Assembly (NCBI GenBank): GCA_905182995.1
Contig: CAJJDP010000088.1
Coordinates: 143,381-207,380 of the forward strand
Source: Paramecium octaurelia
Taxonomy: Eukaryota; Ciliophora; Oligohymenophorea; Peniculida; Parameciidae
DNA: 64,000 bases
Direction of reading: 5' to 3'
Part shown: positions 1 through 14,091 of the stretch, piece by piece
Position numbering within the stretch: position 1 is the first letter of the stretch
How the letters are laid out: every line of letters begins with the position of its first letter
Translations under genes and position numbers: made by a program
The notes under the pieces: model-generated
Told to the model about the DNA's origin: nothing
The model's input: only the letters and a program-made list of their open reading frames with translations
Databases searched by the model: none

Positions 1-338
1 TCATTCGCCTAAAAGATAAGAGTCAACAAATACTTTTTGACTGAATCAAAGTGATAGGAGCTTTTGCTTAATGAATAACTCAATCTGAAATAGTGGGTGT
101 CTCCGTATTCATTATTTTGTCTTGGGTAGACTTACAATAGTAAATTTTTGTTGTCAAAAACTATGTTTAAATAAACCAAGTGTTCTGAACTTGCTGTCCA
201 TTAACCAAGTATTAACTAGTCCTAGTTTTCAATCAGAAATTGATAAGCCTATTCAGTATTGTGGTAGGCAAAAGTATTATCGCTCGATACTTGGCATATT
301 ACGTAACCAAATATCAATAAATAAAAATTTACTTTCAT
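1..338 (-). CDS. N-terminal part of a secretory protein (runs off the left edge)
   Basis: One open frame starts at the ATG complementary to 336-338 and runs off the window without a TGA. The first residues, MKVNFYLLIFGYVICQ, form a typical signal peptide with likely cleavage near residue 16. The mature part then reads as an ordinary soluble, Q/N/S-rich protein (for example ENQDQLILGQWTASSEHL). In-frame TAA/TAG codons fall where glutamine fits. No domain is recognised in the 112 residues visible. It is probably a lumenal or secreted protein entering the ER. It is transcribed the same way as the transporter to its right, with about 150 bp between them. The signal peptide is seen; the destination is inferred. 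The gene is partial, so its function is open. Confidence 0.6.
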
Positions 339-490
339 TAAACTTATTTTAATTATTAATACTTGTTACAATTAGTTATAAAAATTTGAATTTTGCACTC
401 AGAAATCAAGCGTTAACTTACCTTTTTTTGATTGCATCATTTTTCGATATTAAGATCATATTTTCAATGAAATAATTATATACATAAACA

Positions 491-2081
491 TCATTTAAAT
501 ATATCAATCAATTTGCCAATTCCAATAGCGACTCCGATCACTAGAATAAATGAATATAGGGAAATTCTAAAATTCTTAGGCATACGTTTTAGAAGGTCTG
601 AATGGTCATTGCACTTCAAGTCCTCCTATTAATGATAAACACACAAAGGAAACCTCATCGTTGAGCGAGAATTTAGTGAAATCGACCTAATCTACCAAAT
701 ATTCTGTTGACTCCACACTAGCTTGGACTTGATTATAATTGGGCTGATTCGGAGCTTAGGAACCCTTCTTCCCATACAAGCAACTCAAATGCAAAGTAAT
801 TGGGATGATGTATTCTTGAAACAATCCAATAACAGCTCTGTAAAAAACAAATCAAATAACATTACCCACATAAACTAATGATTAAGGACAAATCAACTTC
901 AACACACTGAACCACTAAACAAGTTATTGCATAAGTCAATGAGAAAGCGTAGAATTGCCATTTTGGTTATCTTTCCAAATCATAGATGAGACCAAAAAAT
1001 TAGGATCTTGTAATAAATTGCAATACTGGAAAGACAAGAGTCAATTATAGAAAGAGTAGAACCTATATAATAATGACCAAGGGATTGTCCGATGGATAAT
1101 AATCTAAAAGAGTTGATCCACTCTTCCCCTCTTACTTCTGATTATTTGCCAAAGCTCCAGCGACTGCAAATGCTCCAAATGTACCAGCCATGCAATACAC
1201 AAACCATGTCCATCCAAATCCAATAGCAATGTCTCGATTGTTATTTTATTAAATCATATTGTTCTTCATTATAGGTACAACCATAGATTATATCAATAAA
1301 GCCAATGCAAATGTACCAGCCATAGTAGATACATCCAAACTAAACCATTTCAAATTATCTACCACTCCTTGATGATCAGTTACTAACATATAGATTCCTT
1401 CATATATTGTGAATAAGATGAATGAAAATACTGAAATAATTCCATAGGGTAAGAGTTGCAAAATGATTCCCAGTTTCTTTTAGAAAAACATAGGCAGAAT
1501 AAATAGAGTGTAACCAATTCCTATCCATTAGTATGATAGCTTGGAGAGAGTGATGTCAGTGAGTGGTGCGCTTTCTATGCCAATATTATCACATATTATT
1601 TAAATTAAGGGATAAAGTTGATTGCATATCAAGATCATATAGATAATCCCACTGGCCCACAGGAGGATTACATTACTAATGTTAAAAATGGTCTTCCACT
1701 TTGGACCCAGAACTCGTTGTAAGGTATCTGGCAAGTCCATCTATTAATTCATGAATTGTGTTATTATACCTCATCTGACTTATTATGTACAATCAATAAT
1801 TGAGTGGTTCTGCATGAAATCAATCCAATTATTATGGCGATAACAATTCCCAATCCAATTCCTGATTGACAAAATAGCACTGGGAAGACCAAAGTGCTGG
1901 TGCCAACCATTGAGTTGGAGACGGAGATTATGGTTTGAAATGAGGAGGCCTTGCCAGTTTGAGCAATTGAGCTCTTTTTAATAGATTTGATCAGTGATTG
2001 CTTTTCCCTTTTGGATACCGATTGCTTAAGCACTTTTTGAATTTATTGGCTGACTTCAGCCTCTTATGCTAATTATGCCAT
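491..2081 (-). CDS. amino-acid transporter, AAAP/SLC38-like
   Basis: Multi-pass membrane transporter of the amino acid/auxin permease family, expected to move neutral amino acids with H+ or Na+. The protein begins MAQLAQEAEVSQQIQKVLKQ. The start at 2079-2081 lies upstream of the ATG at 2033 because in-frame TAA codons between them read as Gln. The hallmark first transmembrane segment is present: NSMVGTSTLVFPVLF, with the small-residue bend of the family, followed by GIGLGIVIAIIIGLIS. Further hydrophobic helices include NVILLWASGIIYMILI and FGWTWFVYCMAGTFGAFAVA. It ends in FILVIGVAIGIGKLIDIFK followed by TGA. At least one short intron near 1735-1763 is needed. Length (about 480-500 aa) fits the family. 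The substrate cannot be told from sequence. Confidence 0.8.
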
Positions 2082-2127
2082 AAAATTTATTAAACATTGA
2101 ATTACATTACTTGAATTAAAAAATAAG

Positions 2128-2325
2128 ATGTTAATTGTATTAAGTCTAAAATTATATGAATATGGCCTTGGGAGTTCGCTAGAAAAACTGTTTTTGAGTT
2201 CCACGAATTAATTGATATTTGATACGAATAAATTAAACAGCTCAAATTCTCTGATGTCACCAAGTGGGTTAGGAAGGCTCATCAAAGGAACGAATCCAAG
2301 ACAACTTAGTCATGTAGAGAATTGA
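2128..2325 (+). CDS. possible small ORF, 65 codons
   Basis: An uninterrupted ATG-to-TGA frame begins MLIVLSLKLYEYGLGSSLEK and ends with a Ser/Asn/Lys-rich tail (SLMSPSGLGRLIKGTNPR). It would be transcribed divergently from the transporter, 47 bp away. The tail looks like coding sequence and is less AT-rich than its surroundings. A frame of this length is nevertheless expected by chance when TGA is the only stop. No family is recognised. It could also be an orphan 3' exon. Confidence 0.3.
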
Positions 2326-2348
2326 GAGAGAGAGAGGAGGGGGGGGGG
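2324..2348. repeat. GA microsatellite followed by a run of ten G
   Basis: A (GA)n stretch grades into GAGG and an uninterrupted G10 tract (2339-2348). Long G tracts are very unusual in this AT-rich genome. It lies between the small ORF and the start of the EF-hand/PH kinase. It could be a replication-slippage tract, a quadruplex-prone promoter element, or a sequencing artefact. Confidence 0.7.
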
Positions 2349-2406
2349 CTATTATTAATTATCAAAAAATTAAAATATGGGAATAATTCATTTATTTAAT
2401 AAATTT

Positions 2407-4664
2407 ATGGGGATCACTTTTGCATGCCAGTCTTAAAAGAAGGAAAAGAAGAAAAATGCTCAATATCTCATTGTAATCAGCAAGTTTGTTAACGCATGTA
2501 ATTATGTTGTCATTCTATTCATACAGTTGATAATTATGAATTACACATGTTGCTGATGATTTACAGAGACTTGGCAGGCCGTTCTTAAAATCACTTAATT
2601 TGTAGAGACATCTTCAATACTTATTTTAAAATTATAGTTTGTAGAATAGTGATGATTAATTTAGGGAATATGGGGCGAATAAATATTCAATAAATTTACA
2701 CACAAATAAGAACACTATATGAGTTTTGAAGAATTTCTTACTGGATTGTAAATGTATATAAAATGTTCAGAAGATCAGCAAATCAAAAACCTATTCAAAT
2801 TGTATGATCTACAAAATCAAAATGGAATTGCTAAAACTGACTTTTTACAAATGGTATTTTTTGCAATTTATATTTTTAGTTACATAATTATTCAAAAGAA
2901 GAACTTAAGATCATCTTGAATGATTAATTATTTTTAGAAGAATAAGAAATCATAAATGCCTATCATCGCACCAAGCGAGTCAAACCTCGAAAAGGAAGTG
3001 AAGACTTCCTCAAAATGTCACGTAAATTTTGCAATCCATTCTAGTGTAAATGTTAAGAAAGTACAGCAACCTTTCAGAAAATAAGGAGTCAAATTAAAAT
3101 GAGCATTAAAACCTCTAATAGCCAGATGTCTTGCAAAGTCTGAATTCCAAACAATCGATTGATCAGATTTTCACATTGGACAGCAAAGCATAATTGAATG
3201 GCATTCCATTGAAAGGATTTGGTATAAACCTCACATTTCAAGTATGTTTATGGAATATATTCTATAGGTCAATGGATAGAAGATTGAAATGCAAGCCAAT
3301 TTGAATCTGCTAATCAAGAAATACGTGGAGATGGTTTACAAGGCAAAGAAAGACTTACCGATAAATTTGGAAGATTTTACAACTTTTGTTAAACATCATC
3401 CAAATTTAATCATGCCATTGTATTGTGTATTCAATTTTGATGTTTGGGGATTGCAGAATAATTTACCTAAATACAAGAGTTTGTAAACTAATTTAACTCA
3501 TTATAGACCATTAGATATTCAGGGAGAATTATATAGAATGTCAAAGAAGAACAAAATTAAGTCTAAGTTCTGTCAACTCTATCCGAATATCTTGATGGAA
3601 TTCAAGAATAAAAACGACATCAAACCAACAAGTATGTGGAATTATTTAAACAATTAGAGATCATTTGTTTGAGTGGATTGATAATCAAAGAAAGAGTTGA
3701 TCAAACCAATTAGAAATTTGGATTCGAAATCTTCCATAAGAATTAACACTATAAACATAAAGTCTATCATTGCTCTGATGAAATGTCATTTCGAGACTGG
3801 TAACGAGCTTTGTCCCTATATTTTAATGGAGAAGTTAATAAGAAATATTCTATTCTTAATAAGATAGGGGAGGGCAAATACTCCATTGTTTACAGATGTC
3901 AAGCCAAGATTGATCAGCAATTCTACGCTTTAAAAGTAATCAATAAGATGAATCTCCCCCAAGAAGAGTAGGATATAGTGAAACATGAAATAAGTATCAC
4001 CAAATTATTAAATCATTCTTGTATAATTAATTTGATTGATTCTATTGAGAATAGGGATCAGATACACATTATTACAGAATTAATAGAAGATGGAGATCTG
4101 TTTGATTATGTTTAAAATAAACAATACTTAGACGAAAGTGAAGCAGCCATTATTTTTAATTAGTTACTAGATGCTCTGTAATACATTCATTCGATTGGAA
4201 TAGTACACAGAGACATAAAGCCTGAGAACATTTTGATGGTCTTGGATTAAAATACTGTTAAGCAAATTAAATTGATTGATTTTGGTTTGGCTAATCATCT
4301 CTCAAAGATCCAAAAGAATAGTGAACATTTGAATTATCATTGTGGGACATGCAATTACTAAGCACCTGAAATGTTGCAATTTTAAGAAATCACATTTTCA
4401 GTTGATGTATTCGCACTTGGAGTGATATTGTATTATATGTTAAGTGGATACTTGCCATTTGATTCTGACATACCATACGAGATCATATAGAATACCATAA
4501 ATGGCATATATAGTATGGATGATTATCATTGGCAATGCGTAAGTGAAGAAGCAAAAGACCTCATAGTGGGTTTGTTACAAAATTAGCCTAGTAAGAGACT
4601 CACTCTAAAAGAGGCCAAGGAACATAAGTGGATGAAAGAGTAATTGGTTAAGAATAATAAATGA
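2407..4664 (+). CDS. EF-hand + PH + kinase protein, CDPK7 type
   Basis: Calcium-regulated Ser/Thr kinase with the kinase at the C-terminus. The start MGITFACQSQ (2407) carries Gly2, a candidate myristoylation site, and Cys7. EF-hand-like modules follow: a degenerate one ending MSFEEFLTGLQMY and a second with LYDLQNQNGIAKTDFL. Next is a PH-like domain (GELYRMSKK ... KSKFCQLYPNILMEFK ... FGFEIFHKNQHYK ... FRDWQRAL). The kinase domain shows GEGKYSIVYRC, the Lys in YALKVI, HRDIKPEN, DFGLANHL and CGTCNYQAPEM. Introns inferred from frame include 26-nt ones after FLQM and in the PH domain, plus an 18-nt one near 2553. If the upstream exons are wrong, the start would be ATG 2719. This order (EF-hands, PH, kinase) is that of Plasmodium CDPK7. 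Membrane recruitment by phosphoinositide and calcium control are inferred from that family. Confidence 0.8.
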
Positions 4665-5045
4665 TGAATTATTTATTTCAAATCAAACGGCTGTCAATAG
4701 TTTTGTATTTCAGCTTCCTTTTTCAATTATTTCAATGAATTCTCCTCCTGTTTAAATTATTATAAAATTTATATTTATATTACATGAAAGTTTAGTTTAT
4801 TCTATATAATTTACAAATGAGCAAGAATTTCAAGGAACGTTCTCTCTAAGTGAGGAGTGCCACTACTCCAACTAGATGGACAGAATTGGAATGACAGATC
4901 GACATACTAAGGTTGTTGAAAATCAGGGAATGTGGGAGTTGAAAATTGGGAGGCGGATAATAAAGGAGAGTGTTGGTGCGATCAAACAAATCCTGTAGTT
5001 GTTATTTATACTTGAAAATAATTTAGAATAAATTTAATATTATTT
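4665..5045. other. intergenic, with an unresolved coding-like stretch
   Basis: This gap separates the CDPK7-type kinase from the SWR1 gene. From ATG 4817 a frame reads MSKNFKERSLQVRSATTPTR and then WTELE before a TGA. The next bases in the same frame (QIDILRLLKIREC) also look coding, but another TGA follows. A 26-nt GT...AG candidate intron can move the frame, yet I could not join it to the SWR1 start. It may be a small decayed gene or an upstream exon. No assignment is made. Confidence 0.3.
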
Positions 5046-8466
<3,421 letters not shown>

Positions 8467-9060
8467 AATATTGATGATATTTTTCTAAGTATTTCATAAT
8501 TACACTTATTTATAAAAAATCAAACACATTTTTGTTATTCTTATTTTTATACTCCTATATTTAATATTATCTAATTAATTTCATATTAAATTCACTTAAA
8601 TAATGTATCCAAATTTACAAGATCAACTCAAAATAGCTTTCTTCTAGGTTGCCTTTTTTAATTTTATTGCTCATAATTATATAATGGTTTTCTAAAGGAT
8701 TATATATAAGTATTAATTTTTACTTACTATTTATTTAAATAGTCTTCTAATTTAGAGATAATATCATTCTGCAAACTTAATATCCCAATTGATCTTTAAC
8801 AAAATAATCTACTGATCAAATATTTAGGAAATAATAATTGTATCTATAAATTAACTTTATATTTATTAACCAGTTAATTAAAGTAAAAACGTTTATGAAT
8901 TTTTAAGTAATAGATATGCAAACTTTAAGTGGTTATTTAATTACATGAATGATCCTCTGTTTCTAAATAAATTAGACAATATTTGAGTTGTTATTCATCC
9001 TCTTTTTTATCATATTTATATTTAATCACAATTAATATTAAATATATACAATATAATATA
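8467..9060. other. AT-rich tail-to-tail spacer with one doubtful ORF
   Basis: This lies between the 3' ends of the SWR1 and DEAD-box genes, so no promoter is expected. Most of it is very AT-rich. A candidate small gene starts at ATG 8603 (MYPNLQDQLKIAFFQ). If two introns are removed it could continue (SSNLEIISFCKLNIP ... NNNCIYKLTLYLLTS) to a TGA at 8896-8898. One of those introns would be about 49 nt, too long for this genome, so I do not call it a gene. Confidence 0.35.
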
Positions 9061-10434
9061 TCACACTTTGCCTTCATGAACCTTTTTAAAGTAACTCTTA
9101 GAAGCAGTTCTTTCCTATTTAGCTTATTTTTAAGCAGGCTTATACCCTTTGACATAATGTTTCTAAGTCTTGGGTTTGGGTGATTGTTATTAAGATTGTG
9201 ATTTGACTACCTTTTGTTTTGGTGAATCCTCCTTATTAGTTTTACTATAAGCTGACTCCTCAATCCTTATAGGTCGTTCACCTTCATTGGCTTTCCTTAA
9301 CTCATCAATTACACTTTATTCGCTATTATGATACAAACTGTAAATGAATCCTTTCTTTCCAGCTCTCCCTGCCCTTCCTGCTCTATGTAAATAATCACTT
9401 GTTGAATTGGGAAAATCAAAATTGATTACAGCATCAACAAATGGGAAGTCCAGCCCTCTTGCACCCAAATCAGTAGTAATCAAAATCTTACATTGCTGAC
9501 TTCGAAATTCCGCAACATTTTAGGATCTCATTCCTTTGGGTAAATCACCATGTAAGGAAACAGTCTTAATTCCATTCTTTTTACAAAAGAATTCTAGAAA
9601 ATGGCAACTTGAAATTTCATTGCAAAATATAATGATAGAACCTTTAAATTTCGTTTAGCATTCCTTGTATAATGCTATAAAGGGTTCACTTTTATCAAGA
9701 GTAGTGCAGTGTACAAAATCATGAGACAGATTTTCAAGATGCATGTGAGATTGCTTTTCTATTAGGAGTGCTATGTCCTTCTTGTATTAACTCTATATAA
9801 AATTCTTAACCTTGGTACTATAGGTGGCTCCACAATATGTGGTCATGGCATCTTTATCCTTGAAATAAGTAGCCAATTTTTTTAAGTCCTCCTACATAGA
9901 CGCATCCAATAGTGTGTCGATCTCATCAACCACATAATGTTATACTCTAGAGAGATATATTGATTAGGCACTTCGATGTCTCTACAATCTTTCTAATGTA
10001 GTGACAACCAAATCGACTCCTTCTTATAAATAACTTTATTCCCTTTTAAAAGTGCCCTTACCCAATGCTATCGTGCTCAGCTTCATTGCTTTAGTGAATT
10101 CTTAACTTACGTCTTCCACTTATTCTGCCAATTCTTTGGTTGATACGACCACAATTGCTCTTGGTTTATTTTACTCAGTCAATATTTTGTTTTATTCCTC
10201 CTCGTCTTGTTTCAATTTCCCCAAGATTGGTAGGAGATAAGCATAAGTTTTACCTGTTCCGGTGGGTCCAATCAATAATCTTGCTTTATCTTAACATGAG
10301 AACAACATATCTTGAACTGGTGTGGCTGTGTGCAGGCCTTTAGTATCCAAGATTTCCAATATTTTAGGATGCAAGGGATATTGCTTAAAGACTGGCAAAT
10401 GGGTTTTTGTGAATCTATAACATAATTTAAACAT
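9061..10434 (-). CDS. DEAD-box-family RNA helicase with a DEID motif II
   Basis: ATP-dependent RNA helicase, intron-free, about 457 aa. The Q-motif region is TATPVQDMLF. Motif I is GPTGTGKTYAYLLP, motif Ia PRAIVVVSTKELAEQ, motif Ib TTLERLQRH, motif II VDEIDTLLD (DEID, not DEAD) and motif III GATYS (not SAT). The second RecA domain has IIFCN, LHGDLPKGMRSQN, TTDLGARGLDFP and HRAGRAGRAGKKG. The C-terminal tail is basic and Q-rich, ending KKVHEGKV. The N-terminus MFKLCYRFTKTHLPVFKQYP is basic, hydrophobic and free of acidic residues, so a mitochondrial location (as for DDX28/MRH4 relatives) is possible but only inferred. It starts 20 bp downstream of the stop of the kinase gene on the same strand. 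Confidence 0.85.
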
Positions 10435-10454
10435 GCTAAACTATTTTTAATAAT

Positions 10455-12589
10455 TCAATATTTTTAATATTGTTAACCAACACTGTTTTATTAATTAACT
10501 TGGGCTTTCCATTGATTTAAGTACCAAAGGATTCCATCTTGGAACTCTTTGAAAGTGATTTCTTGGCTTCTGTCAACGTCAAATATCCAAAAGGCCTGAC
10601 TAATATCTAGATCAGTCAATTGGCTATCGATTTTCCTATGGTAAAAGATTAGTTTTAATTGGGATACCTGAGCATCACTCCGAACTCTTTCATATCCAAT
10701 GACTGTGAGTCAGTTTTATCATACTTTCTAAATAGTTCGTAGATGTTGATGTTGAATTTCTCAATTGCAATAACCAACTTTTAGATGGTTAACATAGCTC
10801 TCTCTTAAGCCAAATTTTGGGGTGGCTGAGGTTACTGATTAGGTATATAGGCGGGAGGTTGTTGATAATAGGCTTAATTGTATTGTTATGAATTATTCAT
10901 TTGATTAAAGGGTTGAGATTACATTTAATAAAGTTATTAAGAGCTGGGCATACCTTATTATCCGGGAGAACATGCATATTAAAATTATTGTGGATATTAT
11001 TATGGTGGATATTATTATGATTGCTATGGTTATTATGAGAATTATTATGATAATTAATTTGAATATTATTTTTAATATTATTATTGATTTCCTACTTATT
11101 ATTATTATTATTATTATGGATATTATTATGATTATTACTATTATTATGGATATTATTATGATTATTAATTTGTATATTATTTCTAATTTTATTACTATTA
11201 TTATTGATTTCCTATTTATTATTATTATTAAGTAATTATATTTTATACATTCTATGTATTATCAAAATCTGGGATTGCTTGTTCTGAATTATTAGGATAA
11301 ACCTTTGGCATCTCTACAGTTCCTTTTCTTTAGATGAGTGGTTAAGACCGGTTTCTTATAGACATTTAGACTTGGTTCTCCTCTAACCATTTTTTGAATT
11401 CATTCAATTCAATAGAGTTACTGCCATCCAGATCTATTTTGTTGAAGATGTATTCGATCTCATCTCTATCCAATTTAGGGTCTATCTCATGCAATAACAG
11501 AGTTAATCTAATAAAATCACTCACATTACTCTTTCATATCAAGTGAGTTATCTCCTGATTTGTCATATTTGATAAACACCTTTTCCAAATCGATCTTATC
11601 TTTCATAACTTTAAATCTTAAATCTTACACCAAAAACATTGCCTTGTCCTCTAGCTATTTGGCTTGATTTGTATAGAATGAGAAGCTCTGTCCAAAACAA
11701 GCATGTCTATATAATTGATCCCAACCTAATCTGTCCTTTTCTTACAATTACAGACAGCCTCTTATCATATCTTAGATCTAAGGGTCTACATTTTTATCCT
11801 GTGGGAATTTCAATGGCAAAGATGTGATATTCTTCACTAATTCAGGGATCGATCTGGCTACCCACGGAGCTAGGAGAATAAAACTTAACTGATTTACTCT
11901 GGCCAAACAGAGTCTCATAAAAGATGAAGCCTAAAGACCAAATGTCACTTTTGGATGTGTATTTTTCTGCTTTCAACAATTGAAGAGATTGGTAAAGAGG
12001 TGTACCAACAACAGACTCAATCATTTGCTTACTAAAGTTATCAATGGCTTTCGAAAACCCAAAATCTTAAAGAGTATCGATTACATAATACCTGCTATTT
12101 TATAGATCCCCTTGTTAATGAGGATATTTGCTGGCTTCAAATCTCTGTGAATGATTCCCTTCTTAACCAATTAAATCATGCCCAAAAGAACATCAATGAA
12201 TAGCTGTATTGCTTCTTTCTAAGGCAGGAACTTCTTCTTTTTCAATTGACTAACTTAGTCTAAGTTTTACTTTTGCAAGTCTCCACCGTCACAAAATTCT
12301 TAGACAATATAGTAATTATTGTTTGTTTCAAGCACATCGATAAACCTAACTACATTGTTACCCTATAAATCTTTCATTATTTTAATCTCATTCATCAATC
12401 CATCCCTTAAATATTCATCCTCATTAATGAGTGCTTTCGAAACCATCTTTATGGCTACCCATTCTTTAGTTTTTTCGTCTTAGCCTTTAAAGACCTGTGA
12501 ATATGTAAGTAAAATACTTATCCATAAGATCCTTATCCAATCTTGTCATTCATTTTGAAAACGAATCTATCTACTTTCTTTTCTCCCAT
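10455..12589 (-). CDS. EF-hand protein kinase with a polyQ linker
   Basis: Ser/Thr kinase followed by two pairs of EF-hands, a calcium-responsive architecture. The start is MGEKKVDRFVFKMNDKIGQG. The kinase has [39 protein letters not shown] and GTPLYQSLQLL, plus KSDIWSLGFIFYETLFGQTP. EF-hands follow in DKSGDNSLDMKELT and DLDGSNSIELNEF. Next comes a Gln/Tyr/Pro-rich linker (about 10810-11245), then a second EF-hand region with KYDKTDSQSLDMKEFG and DVDRSQEITFKEF. Short introns are inferred at several points: after YGQ, before DFG, within GQ|TPW, within the first EF-hand (22 nt) and near 10640. Gly2 is a candidate myristoylation site. It is not a canonical CDPK: the kinase resembles ULK-like domains and there is no clear junction autoinhibitory helix. 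Confidence 0.8.
10810..11245 (-). repeat. Q-rich low-complexity segment inside the EF-hand kinase gene
   Basis: On the coding (minus) strand this is a run of TAA-dominated codons giving polyQ blocks punctuated by QYP, SQQYPQQ and GNQQ units, then a P/Q/Y-rich stretch (AYYQQPPAYIPNQQPQPP). The frame runs straight from the EF-hand exon (SEQAIPDFDNTQNVQN) into it and out to MLTIQKLVIAIEKF. It is therefore translated protein, not a spacer. The isoleucine-rich plus-strand frame at 10972-11235 is its antisense shadow. Confidence 0.75.
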
Positions 12590-13099
12590 CTTTATTAATT
12601 ATTATATATATAAATTGTTTCTCTAAAATTCATTAAATCCAAAAACTCAATCAGCATAAATGTGCCATGATAGCCTCTTTAGAGAAAAAACAAGAAGTTA
12701 ACAACTATTAGAGCTATGCTGAACCATACGCTCAATAACCCGTAGCCATAGTTAAATATCTATGATTAAAAAAAGATGTGTAATTTTCAACAGATTAAAT
12801 TAATAGTATTTTAATTGATTCCTTTATTATTGGATCATTTAATGCTCAATAATGACTTTAATCTTGAATTTACATCTCTAAAATCATTATAAATTATGAT
12901 ATCAGATAAAGTAAAACTGGATTCAGAGGAGGGATTAATTGTTATTCTTCTGGTCTATTCAGAATATGCATAAACTGTTATTCTTTTGGATAATTTAAGT
13001 TTATGTAAGAATGATACTTACTCATGCATCTAGCATTTAGTTGTATCATTGAATGAGAAATTAATTTATAAACTTTTAAATTATAACTAAGTTATTCAA
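12590..13099. other. divergent/convergent spacer with one doubtful plus-strand ORF
   Basis: The kinase gene starts at the left end and the B-box gene ends at the right. A plus-strand frame from ATG 12667 (MIASLEKKQEVNNYQSYAEP, then YAQQPVAIVKYL) reaches TGA after about 31 codons. Removing a 34-nt GT...AG candidate intron would open it for more than 100 further codons into the B-box gene's 3' end. The short version may be a real small protein, but I cannot decide. No other feature was seen. Confidence 0.3.
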
Positions 13100-13906
13100 T
13101 CATTCTTCCTTGAAGCGTTTCCAAACAATAATTTTTTTGTTTGATTCATGTAAAATCTCCTTGATTATCTTGTACTTTCTACTAGACTTATTACCTTATT
13201 TGGAGACATTGTTGACTTCTGGGGTGTCTCAAATTCACTGAAGTCTTCCTATTAAAAGTTCTTCGTTGTCATTAATTCATTAAACTCCTTCAAGAGTCCT
13301 TACATGATTGTACGTAATTTCCGTAAGTATTTCTATTTTTTTTACTTTACCTTTTGTTTCTCATCAGAAAATATCTCAGAAGCTTTCGAATAATTCTGCT
13401 AGATTTTCGAAGATTCTTGATAGAACTTAACTAAGTCGTTTACTTCCTCTTGACTAATTGAATGTAAATCATTCACATTGTTTATTGAATCTATCTCTTA
13501 GTTTTTGCTCTATTGCAAAGCATTGTAGCTTTCGTACAGTTTTTCATTCTCCCTATCTAATGAGGTTTTCAAATCACTTTTTATGCTTGTGAATCTATAG
13601 GTGATACAAGAAAGACAATTTTCTAATTCTTTATCAATTTGCTACTCCAAATCTTATTAAATTGCATTTGTAATAGGTTAAAATTCAATCGAATTAAAAG
13701 TATCCAGTTGTTGTTTCACTTGATCATGAAATTGATCAACTGTCTTCCTCTAATGAGTAACATGGTCTTCCAGAAAGCAATCAGCACAACCTTGTCACAT
13801 TAAGTAAAATACCAATCTTTTGCTATGCTTAACAGTTTGGATCTACACAAATATATTTGATTCTCTGTGAATCATGGTTTGGGTTTTGGCAGTTGATTTA
13901 ATCCAT
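13100..13906 (-). CDS. B-box-like zinc finger and coiled-coil protein
   Basis: About 240 aa. The N-terminus carries a compact Cys/His cluster: MDQINCQNPNHDSQ, CVDPNCQAQQK, GCADCFLEDHVTH. Its spacing fits a B-box-type zinc-binding fold. A long Glu/Gln/Lys-rich region predicted to be coiled coil follows (DQVKQQLDTFNSIEF ... QQIDKELENCLSC ... SLDRENEKLYESYNALQQSK). Frame is restored by a 22-nt intron within the zinc cluster and a 26-nt intron near the end, giving the C-terminus ESNKKIIVWKRFKEE. Many ciliate proteins pair a B-box-like finger with a coiled coil. The partner is unknown, and assembly or scaffolding is only a guess. The upstream start is chosen because it supplies the first zinc ligands. 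Confidence 0.6.
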
Positions 13907-14091
13907 TAATTTTATTAACAAGAAAAGCGCGAAAGAATTTGCGGTAATTATTAATTTTTTCACTCAATGCAATTTCATTTTAATATTGTATATAAATTTT
14001 GATTTGTCTATTCCTAATCAAAATAAGACGACATCGAATAATCCCCATTTATAATTTTTAAATTAATTAATGAGATATTATAAACTTTAAT

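Noticed and set aside
10972-11235. Isoleucine-rich plus-strand frame
   Set aside because: Antisense of the TAA-coded polyQ linker of the EF-hand kinase.
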